A stretch of DNA of 48,352 nucleotides, taken from Desulfoscipio geothermicus. GTDB lineage: Bacteria; Bacillota; Desulfotomaculia; Desulfotomaculales; Desulfallaceae. Positions 20,204-29,094 of this stretch are shown in pieces. Each line of letters starts with the position of its first letter. The first letter of the stretch is position 1. Location: contig JAENYS010000020.1 in the NCBI GenBank assembly GCA_016841645.1, forward strand, positions 1 through 48,352, read 5' to 3'. The notes under the pieces are model-generated. The model was not told where the DNA came from, searched no databases, and worked only from the letters and a program-made list of their open reading frames with translations. Both the position numbers and the translations under genes were made by a program.

Positions 20204-20623
20204 ATGAAGATTCTTTTTATAAAACAATACCTATTGATTTTATTAGGGTCGTTAGCAATGTTGATAGGAATTATCGGTGTTTTTCTTCCTGTCCTGCCGA
20301 CCACTCCATTCCTACTTCTTGCAGCGTTTTGTTATATGCGAAGTTCAAAGCGCTTATATGAATGGCTAATTAACCACAAAATTTTCGGAGCTTATATTTA
20401 CAACTACATGACACATAAGGCAGTCACCAAAAGTACGAAAATCAGCTCACTAACTTTTTTATGGCTGTCGCTCATTATTTCCATGTTGATTATATCTAAT
20501 ATATACATAAGCTTAATTCTGTTGGCTATCGGTGTAGGGGTTAGTATCCATCTAGTGACTTTGAAAACGTTGAAGTTGGAAGATATACATAAATATAGGC
20601 ATACCAAAGAAGAAATACATTAA
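20204..20623 (+). CDS. DUF454 (YbaN-like) small membrane protein
   Basis: This is a protein of about 139 residues. The family hallmark is GVFLPVLPTTPFLLLAAFCYMRSSKRLYEWLINHKIFGAYI. Two or three membrane segments are visible: about residues 8-40 and a hydrophobic pair near 85-120. The function of the DUF454/YbaN family is not established. I choose the ATG at 20204, which opens MKILFIKQYLLILLGSL; a GTG at 20153 would add 17 residues but has no better ribosome site. Confidence 0.85.
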   Translation: MKILFIKQYLLILLGSLAMLIGIIGVFLPVLPTTPFLLLAAFCYMRSSKRLYEWLINHKIFGAYIYNYMTHKAVTKSTKISSLTFLWLSLIISMLIISNIYISLILLAIGVGVSIHLVTLKTLKLEDIHKYRHTKEEIH

Positions 20624-20673
20624 GGTTTGCATAGAAAACAAAAAATATGTTATGTTAGAAGTAGGATTTTGTG

Positions 20674-20698
20674 TAAAGTTTTAATTGATAACCGATTA
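20674..20698 (+). promoter_or_regulatory. candidate sigma-28 (SigD-type) promoter for the chemoreceptor
   Basis: TAAAGTTT (20674-20681) and ACCGATTA (20691-20698) resemble the flagellar sigma factor consensus TAAA and GCCGATAA. The gap between TAAA and the second box is 13 bases, two shorter than usual. An inverted repeat with 8-base arms (20723-20730, 20738-20745) lies just downstream, within the expected leader. Confidence 0.35.
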
Positions 20699-20876
20699 CT
20701 AAATTAAATTCTATGCAGGTTGCAATCAACACATATTGTTGATTGTGGTAGAACATCAAAAATCTAATACCAAGGCCTATCATTATGGATAAGAAAAAGC
20801 TTCTTAAAAGTTGAGCAGCTATTTTTTATCAAAAAACGAGACTGCGTTGACAAGTATTTCTAAAGGGAGATGTTCA

Positions 20877-22415
20877 ATGAAAATTAAATCACTAAAAACT
20901 CGCATAAGTCTCTTAATTATAGTTATAACTTTTTTGGTGGCTACTTTGGTTGGTTCATTGTTATATAGTAAAGCGATGATAGAAATTGAAAATTCTTTGG
21001 GAGTAAACCTTATGAACATGGCCCAGGTTTCCACTATGCTGGTTAACACGGCAGAACATAATTCACTGAGACTGGGGGATGAAAATACCACATCATATAT
21101 AGAAATACGAGACGTTTTAAGAAAAGCCCGTGATAAGTACGGAGCAGTATATGTTTATACCTTAAGAAAAAAAGATGAAAATACCGCCACCTTTGTCGTT
21201 GACACCGACGAAGATGAACCCGCCAGCATTGGGGAAGAATATGAAATGACCGAAAGCATGAAAAAGGCTTTTAATGGTACAGCTGCTTTCGATCGGGATA
21301 TGTATACTGATCAATGGGGCACATTTAAAAGCGGTTATGCTCCCATTATAGATAATGCCGGAAAGACCATTGCCGTTTTAGGTGTTGATTATAATGCCGG
21401 GCAAGTCCTGGCAATAAAAAGGAATTTACTATATCGCATTATTATTCCATCAATGATTAGTATAATACTCTGTGCTGGCATGGGAATATGGTTTACTAGA
21501 AAAAACGTGTCTGAAATTAGCAACGCAGGCAATCAGCTGAAAGAAATGAGTCACGTAGTAACAGGTAATATTCAAAGTACCAATGATATAGGCGGGCAAA
21601 TTACCAAAGCCATTAACCAGCTATCTGACAATACGACGACCCAAGCTGCCAGTCTGGAAAGTGTTCTTGAACAAATGCAAAAATTAGTTCAATCAATCAA
21701 TCAAATTAGAGAGCATGCCCAAAAATCCTCTGATTCCTCGGATAAGGTTGTGGAAGTAGCGAAGGAAGGAAAGAATTTTCTTCAGTTTACAGGGGAAAAG
21801 ATAACCGCCATTTCAACAAGTATGGTATCACTTAACAACGTAGTATCAGTTTTAGATAAGGATTCTCAGCAAATAGAAGGTATTGTGGAAATCATCCAAG
21901 GCTTTGCGGAACAAACCAAATTACTTGCTTTAAATGCTGCAATTGAGGCAGCCCGAGCCGGAGAAACCGGCAAAGGTTTTGCGGTCGTTGCTGATGAGGT
22001 TGGCAAACTGGCAGATAATTCCGGAGATGCGGTTAAAGAAATAAACCAACTTATTATGGAAGTAAGAAATAAGGTAATGGAAACGGTTGAGCTTATGAAA
22101 CAAACCAGGTTTCAGGTAGCAGAAGGAACTGCGGCTTTCACGCAAACAGAGGGTGAACTGGAGCAAATCGTATCTCATGCCCGTAAAGCTGCGGAACTGG
22201 TGCAACAGATCGTGGATGAAATTAAACATGGGAAGGAAGTTGTTCAAGATGTTTCACGATTAATTCATAACGTGACTGATGCAGCACAGCAGAATGCAGC
22301 CGGCTCACAGAATGTTTCTTCCGCTGTGGAAGAACAGTCCGCCAACTTGGAAACGGTAGTTGATTTAGCAAAAGAATTAAATACTATTTCAGAAAGATTA
22401 AATATCATGACGTAG
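20877..22415 (+). CDS. methyl-accepting chemotaxis protein
   Basis: This is a transmembrane chemoreceptor of about 512 residues. The ATG at 20877 follows AAAGGGAG. TM1 spans about residues 10-32 and TM2 about 185-205 ([20 protein letters not shown]), enclosing an extracellular sensor of roughly 150 residues with a CHASE/Cache-like look ([19 protein letters not shown] and [10 protein letters not shown]). A canonical HAMP domain is not obvious after TM2. The cytoplasmic signalling tip is typical: [20 protein letters not shown] followed by [18 protein letters not shown]. It would control a CheA kinase. No che genes lie in the window, so it is an orphan receptor. Confidence 0.92.
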   Translation: MKIKSLKTRISLLIIVITFLVATLVGSLLYSKAMIEIENSLGVNLMNMAQVSTMLVNTAEHNSLRLGDENTTSYIEIRDVLRKARDKYGAVYVYTLRKKDENTATFVVDTDEDEPASIGEEYEMTESMKKAFNGTAAFDRDMYTDQWGTFKSGYAPIIDNAGKTIAVLGVDYNAGQVLAIKRNLLYRIIIPSMISIILCAGMGIWFTRKNVSEISNAGNQLKEMSHVVTGNIQSTNDIGGQITKAINQLSDNTTTQAASLESVLEQMQKLVQSINQIREHAQKSSDSSDKVVEVAKEGKNFLQFTGEKITAISTSMVSLNNVVSVLDKDSQQIEGIVEIIQGFAEQTKLLALNAAIEAARAGETGKGFAVVADEVGKLADNSGDAVKEINQLIMEVRNKVMETVELMKQTRFQVAEGTAAFTQTEGELEQIVSHARKAAELVQQIVDEIKHGKEVVQDVSRLIHNVTDAAQQNAAGSQNVSSAVEEQSANLETVVDLAKELNTISERLNIMT

Positions 22416-22520
22416 TTTTCGAAGGGAAAAATGCAAAGTAGTATATATGACTTCATAATGACATAACAGGTAAAAGTTGGGTTATAAATAATGCGTCCGG
22501 AAGATATGCGTGCAGCCAAA

Positions 22521-23168
22521 CTACGATGCCGCTTTGGCATACAGGTTGTTGCGGAAAATTTCGTAAGAGCTGTTGTTATAGGCGGCGGGTAAAGTTGAAC
22601 CTTTTTTCACCGCCTGAATAAAGCTGTTTTCATCCTTTACCCATTCCGGCATCCAAGTGGCGAATTTCCCAACCTGCTCAATTACATGAGCATCGCTCGC
22701 CCCCAGGGCTGCCACCTGCAATTCCAGTGAAAGGTCATACGCCTGCAGGTTATGGTGCTTGGGAGTGCTGCCGTTTAATGTCTCAATCCCCCGGACCAAA
22801 GGCAGCTCCCGGATTGAATCTCCCATGCCGCGGTTATTCTGCCGGTAAGGGTGAGAACAAATGGCTACTCCCCCGACAGCTTCGGTCAGCTGAACCAGTT
22901 CACAGGCATGAATTCTCTGCTCAGGCAAACGGTCAAGACCAAAAACGGTCATATCGCCTTCCAAGGTCAGTATTTCAGCCCCGGTAATGATCAAAAATCC
23001 GGTTTTTTGGCTGAGCTCTGTGGCCTCCGCCCGGATGGCGTTACTCTCATGATCAGTGATACAAATTCCGTCCAGTCCCAATTCCCTGGCCCTTTCAAAT
23101 ATTTCTTCCAGGGAAATAAAGCTATCTTCGGAAAACTTCTTTTCGTGCAAATGGGTATCGATCAGCAT
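22521..23168 (-). CDS. PHP-domain phosphoesterase
   Basis: This is a protein of about 215 residues of the PHP superfamily (polymerase and histidinol phosphatase type metal-dependent phosphoesterases). Metal ligands are visible in order: DTHLHE at residues 4-9, ITDHES, E in GAEIL, SHPYR and GASDAHV. The start is the ATG at 23168 with AAAGGGGG eight bases upstream; the frame from 23204 has no ribosome binding site. The substrate is unknown; small PHP proteins of this kind hydrolyse nucleotide or sugar phosphates. It follows the glycosyltransferase gene by 66 bases on the same strand and may share its transcript. Confidence 0.88.
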   Translation of the reverse strand: MLIDTHLHEKKFSEDSFISLEEIFERARELGLDGICITDHESNAIRAEATELSQKTGFLIITGAEILTLEGDMTVFGLDRLPEQRIHACELVQLTEAVGGVAICSHPYRQNNRGMGDSIRELPLVRGIETLNGSTPKHHNLQAYDLSLELQVAALGASDAHVIEQVGKFATWMPEWVKDENSFIQAVKKGSTLPAAYNNSSYEIFRNNLYAKAAS

Positions 23169-23233
23169 TGAATGGCCCCCTTTAACAATGCTCTCAATAC
23201 TCATTATAAACGACCTCTATGAAAAGAAAAAAA

Positions 23234-24481
23234 TCAAAAAATTTTATCCGACCGGAGTTCATGATAGATATTTTCTATCTTACGGAAAACTGCTTCCCAA
23301 GAGTATTTTCTAACCATTTCCCCCCATCCATCCGCCGGTTCTCCGGTATGCAGCTTTACTCTCTCCAACTGTTTGACAATACCGTTGGTTAAATTTTCTT
23401 CATAGGAGGGCAGATCCTCCATAAGTGGAATATCAGTAGAACGGAGCCTGGGCAAAGGCACATATTCAACAATGCCTCTCTCTGCCAACCTGGAACCGAC
23501 CCATTCGTGCATCCCCGGCAATTCGTTGGACACCACCCAAAGCCCGGAAGCTAAAGCTTCCAATGTAACCAGCGAAAGCCCCTCATAAAAAGAAGGGATA
23601 ATAAACAGCTGGCATTCCCGCATGAGCTGTCCTAGCCTTGCCTGAGTCAGTTGGCCGGTGAAGAGTGTTTCAAAACGACAAGCACCGGCTAAGGAGCGGA
23701 TTTCATCATACTCATAGCCACTGCCTGATCCGGCTAGAATAAGTTGAAATTCAGATTTTGCCAACGGCAGTTGGGAAACCGCCCTGATCAATGAAGGCAC
23801 GCCTTTGGCGGCACAAAGCTTACCTGCGTACAGGGCTTTAATTTTACCGTCTAGAGTCCTGTTTTCCGGCGGGTAAAAAATATCTCGGTTAAAACCTGAG
23901 CCGGTAACTATAATCTTTTCCCTATCAATGCCATATAGAGTCTCAATGTCTTTCTTTTGTAAAGTAGTTAAGGCTAAAATACGATTAATTTGCCGGCAAC
24001 CGGCAATTACCTCAGTGCTAAATTGGTCGGCGCCGACTAGCTGCCTGAATTCGGTGCCATGACAAATCGCGATGACCGGGCAAAGGGGAAAGAGTTCTCT
24101 GACCAAAGCGGCTAAGATCCACAGGTGATGGACAATAATCACGTCCGGATAAAAGGCGGCTGCCTTCTTCAGAGCCCGGGTGAAGGCTTTTTTCCAGAGG
24201 TTGAGCATCTCATCAGTCATCTGCCGGTAGCGGGTGCTCGGATAAGGCATTTCATCGCTCATCCCAGGCACTGGAAAGGGCAGTTCCCCCGTTTCAAAAA
24301 GCACCGGTATAAAAAGAAGGCTCTCCGGCAGGTATTGGCTATAATCCCGGTCACCGCCGGCAATACCCGCTACCAGGCACTGGGCATGTCCTCTTTGAGC
24401 GGCTACCCGTATCAGATTTAAAAGAAAAATACCACTACCCGTTTGTCCTGGTTTTTGGGCTATTACATGAAGAATTCTCAT
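23234..24481 (-). CDS. GT4-family glycosyltransferase
   Basis: This is a GT-B glycosyltransferase of 415 residues. The N-terminal domain opens MRILHVIAQKPGQTGSG, typical of the glycine loop. The C-terminal donor domain shows ALYAGKLCAAKGVPSLIRA and the E-x7-E motif in PSFYEGLSLVTLEALASG, which binds the nucleotide-sugar. The acceptor is not predictable. AAAGGAG is five bases before the ATG. No polysaccharide operon surrounds it; the downstream neighbour is a PHP phosphoesterase. Confidence 0.9.
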   Translation of the reverse strand: MRILHVIAQKPGQTGSGIFLLNLIRVAAQRGHAQCLVAGIAGGDRDYSQYLPESLLFIPVLFETGELPFPVPGMSDEMPYPSTRYRQMTDEMLNLWKKAFTRALKKAAAFYPDVIIVHHLWILAALVRELFPLCPVIAICHGTEFRQLVGADQFSTEVIAGCRQINRILALTTLQKKDIETLYGIDREKIIVTGSGFNRDIFYPPENRTLDGKIKALYAGKLCAAKGVPSLIRAVSQLPLAKSEFQLILAGSGSGYEYDEIRSLAGACRFETLFTGQLTQARLGQLMRECQLFIIPSFYEGLSLVTLEALASGLWVVSNELPGMHEWVGSRLAERGIVEYVPLPRLRSTDIPLMEDLPSYEENLTNGIVKQLERVKLHTGEPADGWGEMVRKYSWEAVFRKIENIYHELRSDKIF

Positions 24482-24588
24482 AGTAGCTCCTTTATGTATA
24501 ATTCAGCAAAACATCTCTAAATCATGATATAATAATCATATAAATTAATCAATTTCTAAATAAATTGGCTGGACTAAGGAAGTGTGAA

Positions 24589-24918
24589 ATGCTTATATTC
24601 CAAATACTAATTGGTTGGCCCGCTATTCTTGGTTCGTTATTGATTTCAATATATGGAATTATCATGCGTCGACCATATTTGTTAGTTATAGGCGCAATAT
24701 TAAGCATTGGTTTTGCTTGGTATCTAACGGCTTTACCAGCTACTATTTTTAAGCTGCTCGGATATTCCTTACCATTACTTCATCTCGCTGCCATGTCATT
24801 TGTTTGTCAAGGTTTAAGATGGATAGCGGGGTTATTATTACTGCCTCATATAACCGTTGCAATATACTTTGGTATGGCAGTGTTAATGCAAGGCCAGAAA
24901 ATGCTAATGTTCGGTTAG
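24589..24918 (+). CDS. small multi-spanning membrane protein, unknown
   Basis: This is a protein of about 109 residues from ATG 24589 (AAGGAA upstream). Hydrophobic stretches near residues 3-22, 27-45, 52-78 and 82-98 suggest three or four membrane helices. It has no charged catalytic motif and I do not recognise the family. It is divergent from the glycosyltransferase and convergent with the next gene. Confidence 0.6.
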   Translation: MLIFQILIGWPAILGSLLISIYGIIMRRPYLLVIGAILSIGFAWYLTALPATIFKLLGYSLPLLHLAAMSFVCQGLRWIAGLLLLPHITVAIYFGMAVLMQGQKMLMFG

Positions 24919-24953
24919 CTGGAACTGCAACGGAGTACTCATTGTGCATGTCA

Positions 24954-25502
24954 TCACCTCGGCCAATACATTTCACATATAAAGTCACGGGGGTCACTAA
25001 TATTAAAACACGCCTTACACTCGGTAAATAAATTCACCGGCCTTCCCAAAAGGCTGGGTGTAATAATGGCTTGTCGTGATATTTGTGCTACCTTTTGTCC
25101 GGCTAAATAAAAGCTAAAGCCATTATCAGTATCAAAATTATCTGTGGCAATGTGCATCAAAGCTCCCCCGTGTCTAATCCATATTACAGGTGGGCCATAA
25201 AGATTAAGTGCCTTGATAAAACGTCTAAGCCCTTCAGTGTATCTCTCCAAGGGCTTAATTCCTTCGTGCTCTAGAAAAATACTATATATCCAGGCTGAAT
25301 GTTTAAAGTGTTCTATTAGTTCCCATGTGCCCAATTTCCTAACGTCAATGACAGACTTATCAATGTTAAATTGAAAAATAAGTTTGTCCCCCTGGTAGCC
25401 CTTACAAGAATAGGTGACTAATCGATCATTTTCCTGTGCTTTTACCAATTCAATTTTTAAATTATTTTCTTGCATAAATTGTTTTAACTCTTCTATATCC
25501 AT
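24954..25502 (-). CDS. unknown soluble protein
   Basis: This is a protein of about 182 residues from ATG 25502, with GGGGG eight bases upstream; longer starts to 25559 lack a ribosome site. It is mixed alpha/beta with an acidic N-terminal helix (MDIEELKQFMQENNLKIELV) and several tryptophans and aromatics (GTWELIEHFKHSAWIYSIF). Two cysteines near the C-terminus (ECKACFN) could bind metal. I do not recognise the family, and the gene stands alone. Confidence 0.6.
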   Translation of the reverse strand: MDIEELKQFMQENNLKIELVKAQENDRLVTYSCKGYQGDKLIFQFNIDKSVIDVRKLGTWELIEHFKHSAWIYSIFLEHEGIKPLERYTEGLRRFIKALNLYGPPVIWIRHGGALMHIATDNFDTDNGFSFYLAGQKVAQISRQAIITPSLLGRPVNLFTECKACFNISDPRDFICEMYWPR

Positions 25503-25865
25503 ATGCTCGCCCCCGATTTGCATACCCTTGTAGGTTGTTCCCTCAATAATAGGTGCCAAACATCACCGGAAATATGGAACACTTTTTCTTCTTCAATTAA
25601 TCTCTCCCTATATATTATTTTACTTTACTCATAGATAGCTATTTATGCCATTTCAATTCCATATATTATGACCTTCCTTTGGAAAGTTATATAATACCAC
25701 CCATAATATATTCAACTGAATTATAGCACTATAGTTTTAATCGTGCTATTTACACTGCTACCTTGTTCTAACTTTGAAGGATATACATTCCTGATTGTAA
25801 GGTTGGATATTGATAAATATACACTTGGCTTTTTTTACAACCAATTAGTTCAGCATTCATAATTT

Positions 25866-26180
25866 TAGAACTGGTCTTTGACCCCAGTCAAGTAACATCG
25901 ACCTTGTTGGTCGGTTATGCTATCGCTAAACGGCCCAGTTAGGAACAGTCTTTAGTTTTATGTAAATGGTTTAATTCCGCCATAACCGGTTAAGCTATTA
26001 ATGGCTCTTTCCCGCCAGGGGGATAGGCTCTGGTGGGGCAAAAACCTGAGCGTCTGGCGGGGTTCTGCGGGGATAGCAGGGGCAGCCTTACGAGTTGCAC
26101 ATTATCCTTTACCTGCTATCCTTGAGGAGAACCAAAGCAAATAAACTCATTTAGCATAACCGGCTTATAGTCCGGTCACC
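25866..26180. other. hairpin-rich non-coding stretch
   Basis: No credible gene lies between 25503 and 26769. Within this gap several inverted repeats cluster: ACTGG/CCAGT near 25870-25890, CGACC/GGTCG near 25899-25913, CCCGCCAG/CTGGCGGG (26011-26018, 26054-26061), GGATAGCAGG/CCTGCTATCC (26071-26080, 26112-26121) and ACCGG/CCGGT near 26159-26176. The two largest are adjacent and GC-rich in an AT-rich setting. This could be a structured RNA or a transposon remnant. The strand is undecided, and the stretch on either side shows nothing I can name. Confidence 0.4.
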
Positions 26181-26187
26181 CCATACA

Positions 26188-26230
26188 TTAAAAAAAGCCC
26201 CCGCGGATGGCTCCGCAAAGGCTTTTTGGT
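26188..26230 (-). terminator. intrinsic terminator
   Basis: On the minus strand AAAAAGCC pairs with GGCTTTTT around a nested GCGGA/TCCGC hairpin, followed by a run of seven T. It would end transcripts from the decayed ferredoxin reading frame just upstream. With five T on the other side it may also work on the plus strand. Confidence 0.7.
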
Positions 26231-26270
26231 AAGTCCTTTAATTAACTGATTGTTCCCTGCTTTTCCTGAC

Positions 26271-26403
26271 TACATTTCTTTCTCCTTCCGGAACAAGCGG
26301 AGGACAGGCTCACCGGCGGCAAGTTTCATCGCCGCAGCAAATCTAGATGGACAGACTTCAAAGCAGGTTCCGCATAATTACATACAGCACCTTTTGTAAT
26401 CAT
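26271..26403 (-). pseudogene. decayed ferredoxin-type 4Fe-4S fragment
   Basis: A strong AGGAGG (26415-26420) precedes an ATG at about 26403, but the frame breaks at once. In a second frame, just after an in-frame TAA, codons from 26375 read LCGTCFEVCPSRF, a C-x2-C-x3-C-P ferredoxin motif. One extra T in a run of four then shifts into a third frame reading AAAMKLAAGEPVLRLFRKEK and ending near 26271. At least two frameshifts separate the ribosome site, the iron-sulfur motif and the tail. The tail resembles the C-terminal extension of iron-sulfur subunits of redox enzymes. A terminator follows. This is the remnant of a ferredoxin-like gene or the end of a larger one. Confidence 0.55.
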
Positions 26404-26769
26404 GGCTTATCTCACCTCCTTACACAGACCCCGGCACATAAAGCAATCGAACCAAGATAAACTACACTGTCTTTGTTGCTCAATCGCATACCTATGGCAA
26501 TATTTCTATAATTTCAATAAAAAACAACAATATTCCTTTATAAATAATATAAATATTATTTATAAATGTTAAGGATAGATAAAAAATATTTCTTAAGACC
26601 GGATACCGCTCAAGCCCTAGCCCATTTTCTTTGCAGGTTTTAATAATAAGCTTGTAGAACATTCCCCATAAAAGACATAGAGATAAAACACTATTCTCGG
26701 GAACCTAGTTACAAAGTGTTTCTTGGATGGCAAGATGAGTTTAGCATGATAAATTTGGGGGGTCTGAAC

Positions 26770-27876
26770 GTGGAAAAATCAAAGGTATATTTTACCAATA
26801 TGCGCACAACAACAAATGAAAATCTACAACAGAAACTAAGCCGCCTCATCAAAACAGCAGGGATTAGCCAAATTGCTTTTACCAAAAAGCATACAGCCAT
26901 AAAAATGCATTTCGGGGAACGAGGTAACTTGGCCTTTTTACGCCCTAATTTTGCCAAGACAGTAGTAGATACCATAAGGGAGTTAGAGGGCAAACCGTTT
27001 CTGACCGATTGCAATACTTTATACGTAGGCGGTAGAAAGGATGCTCTTGACCACCTGGATACTGCTTACACCAATGGTTTCTCTCCTTTTTCTACCGGCT
27101 GTCATGTGCTGATTGGCGATGGCTTGAAAGGTACCGACGAAGTGCTGGTCCCCGTTGTGGGCGGTGAATATGTGAAGGAGGCCAAAATCGGGCATGCTAT
27201 CATGGATGCGGACGTGATTATCTCATTGACTCATTTCAAGGGGCATGAATTGACCGGTATTGGCGGTGCACTGAAAAATATCGGGATGGGCTGCGGCTCC
27301 CGCGCCGGTAAAATGGAGATGCACAGCAGTGGTAAACCTTATGTCTCCAAGAAAAAATGTGTTGGCTGCGGCATGTGTGCCAAAAACTGTGCTCACAATG
27401 CCATTACGCTGGCAGATCACAAGGCTTCCATTAACCACGATCAATGTACCGGCTGCGGGCGCTGTATCGGTATTTGCCCAATGGACGCTGTACTGCCCGG
27501 TTCCGAAGAGTCAAATGATATTTTAAATAAAAAAATTGCGGAGTATAGCTGGGCGGTATTAAATGGGCGGCCAAGTTTTCATATTAGTCTGGTAGTTGAT
27601 GTATCTCCCTTCTGCGACTGTCGTTCCGAAAACGATGTAGCCATTGTTCCGGATGTAGGTATGTTTGCGTCTTTTGACCCGGTAGCGCTGGATGTTGCTT
27701 GTGTGGATGCCGTAAATCACCAGCCTGTCATGCAAGGCAGTATTCTTGAGCAAAACGGGTGCGCGCATCATGATCATTTCACCAATGTCAGCCCGGAGAC
27801 CAACTGGCAGGTGGCCATTGACCATGCGGTCAAGTTGGGGCTGGGCAGCCGGGAATATGAATTAATTACAATTTAA
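26770..27876 (+). CDS. DUF362 protein with two 4Fe-4S clusters
   Basis: This is a protein of about 368 residues. The GTG at 26770 is chosen because GGGGGG lies seven bases upstream. The DUF362 domain occupies most of the protein (KMHFGERGNLAFLRP, then ISLTHFKGHELTGIGGALKN). Two 2[4Fe-4S] ferredoxin motifs sit in the middle: CVGCGMCAKNC and CTGCGRCIGICP. DUF362 proteins are presumed electron-transfer proteins of anaerobes whose partner is mostly unknown. The following methyltransferase gene starts 65 bases later on the same strand and may be co-transcribed. Confidence 0.88.
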   Translation: MEKSKVYFTNMRTTTNENLQQKLSRLIKTAGISQIAFTKKHTAIKMHFGERGNLAFLRPNFAKTVVDTIRELEGKPFLTDCNTLYVGGRKDALDHLDTAYTNGFSPFSTGCHVLIGDGLKGTDEVLVPVVGGEYVKEAKIGHAIMDADVIISLTHFKGHELTGIGGALKNIGMGCGSRAGKMEMHSSGKPYVSKKKCVGCGMCAKNCAHNAITLADHKASINHDQCTGCGRCIGICPMDAVLPGSEESNDILNKKIAEYSWAVLNGRPSFHISLVVDVSPFCDCRSENDVAIVPDVGMFASFDPVALDVACVDAVNHQPVMQGSILEQNGCAHHDHFTNVSPETNWQVAIDHAVKLGLGSREYELITI

Positions 27877-27941
27877 CCATACCGGACAACAATTTTCTTT
27901 CAAAAAAGTGACCGCGGAAGTGGTCGGGAAGGAGCAGGCCA

Positions 27942-28637
27942 GTGAAATTTGAATGGAATGACGATACGATTAGATGGTATCAGGAGGCTAATGAATATAC
28001 CGGCTTTTTTAAGCATGTCGCAGAGCTAATCGCCCCCAGGCTGGCCGGTTATGCCACGATGTGTGATATTGGCTGTGGCCTGGGGCTTCTGGATTTGGAG
28101 CTGTGTAACAGTATTGAACATATTACCTGCATTGATATCAGCCAGGAAGCCATTAACGCCCTGCAGAAAACTCTACAGGACAGGAACATTACCAATATTG
28201 AAACCCGCACAATGGACTGCAATGAAATAAATGAGAATTGGGATGTGATTACCATAAGTTTTTTCGGGAGCAGTAATCTGGAGGAATTTCTACCCCGCTG
28301 TAAAAAGTTGTTTGCTGTCATAACCGGCAGCAATGCGACTGAGCTCACCTCTGAAAAATACTGTCCTTTTAAAAAACACACCGTCCCTGAAATAGAACAG
28401 GCTCTGCAACTGAAAGGCATACCCTATTCCCTCACTCAAGCCGCCTTTGAATTCGGGCAGCCTCTCGCTTCCAGGGAAGATGCCATAAAATTTGTGCAAT
28501 CCCATTCTCCCGGTATCAGCCCGGAAGATTTGGCAAATTTCTTGTCCGAACGGCTCGTAGAGACGGGTGAAGAGAGAATTCCTTTCTTCCTGCCCCGCAT
28601 GAAATCAATTGGAATTTTTGAGATTGAGGGAAGGTAG
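27942..28637 (+). CDS. class I SAM-dependent methyltransferase
   Basis: This is a protein of 231 residues from GTG 27942, with AAGGAG eight bases upstream. SAM-binding motif I is MCDIGCGLGLLDLEL (about 40-54), the acidic end of the second strand is CIDIS, and a motif II/III-like stretch is WDVITISFFGSS. The substrate is not predictable. Being next to the DUF362 iron-sulfur protein suggests a joint role in an anaerobic pathway, which I infer only from adjacency. Confidence 0.85.
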   Translation: MKFEWNDDTIRWYQEANEYTGFFKHVAELIAPRLAGYATMCDIGCGLGLLDLELCNSIEHITCIDISQEAINALQKTLQDRNITNIETRTMDCNEINENWDVITISFFGSSNLEEFLPRCKKLFAVITGSNATELTSEKYCPFKKHTVPEIEQALQLKGIPYSLTQAAFEFGQPLASREDAIKFVQSHSPGISPEDLANFLSERLVETGEERIPFFLPRMKSIGIFEIEGR

Positions 28638-28829
28638 TTCCATCCTTCCCGGTATCAAAATTAATAGTAGCATGATGCTTAAAAGCAATGCTATAACATG
28701 CTGCCAACCCTAAACCTATCCCCTTAGCTTTAGTATTAAAAAGGGAGTACCAATTTTATCAACTATGTCGGCAGGTATTCCCATGCCATGATCTTGGATT
28801 GATAGCACCACTTCGGCATATTCTTCATT
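28633..28829 (-). pseudogene. histidine kinase ATPase-domain remnant
   Basis: On the minus strand the frame near 28829-28732 reads EEYAEVVLSIQDHGMGIPAD and then KIGTPF, the D-x-G-x-G box and following loop of a HATPase_c domain. After a frameshift of about two bases (near 28730) it continues KGIGLGLAACYSIAFKHHA and GKDGTTF, the G2 box and final strand. The upstream N box and dimerisation helices are missing: a stop precedes the fragment. This is the decayed tail of a sporulation-type or two-component kinase. Confidence 0.7.
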
Positions 28830-29059
28830 TCATAAAACAGCAGTGTGGCTGTGCATCGCAAAAGGCGCAAAACCAATAGCCATAATTTTCATTGTAATGG
28901 CAACTTTGGCTTTAGGTTTTTAATTTTAACAGTAAGAATACTTGTTTATTGTAGGCAAAAAGGCATCACTATAATCAATATAAGAAAATCCGCTTTATTT
29001 TTCTTGAACTTTCTCCAAAATATTATTTTATTTGACTAATTTGTATGCAAAGGTTATTA

Positions 29060-29088
29060 TTGACAATAGAATGAAATCATATTAGTAT
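29060..29088 (+). promoter_or_regulatory. sigma-A promoter upstream of the hydrogenase maturation leader
   Basis: Perfect TTGACA (29060-29065) and TAGTAT (29083-29088) are exactly 17 bases apart, with an AT-rich region around. The first gene starts 360 bases downstream, so a long leader or a separate small RNA is implied. Between 28830 and 29059 I see nothing else. Confidence 0.65.
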
Positions 29089-29094
29089 AAATTT

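Noticed and set aside
25503-26769. Possible CRISPR array in the hairpin-rich gap
   Set aside because: The inverted repeats differ from each other and there are no direct repeats of constant spacing.
28845-29039. A plus-strand frame of 64 codons before the hyd promoter
   Set aside because: No ribosome site, unlikely amino-acid content, and it overlaps no conserved motif.
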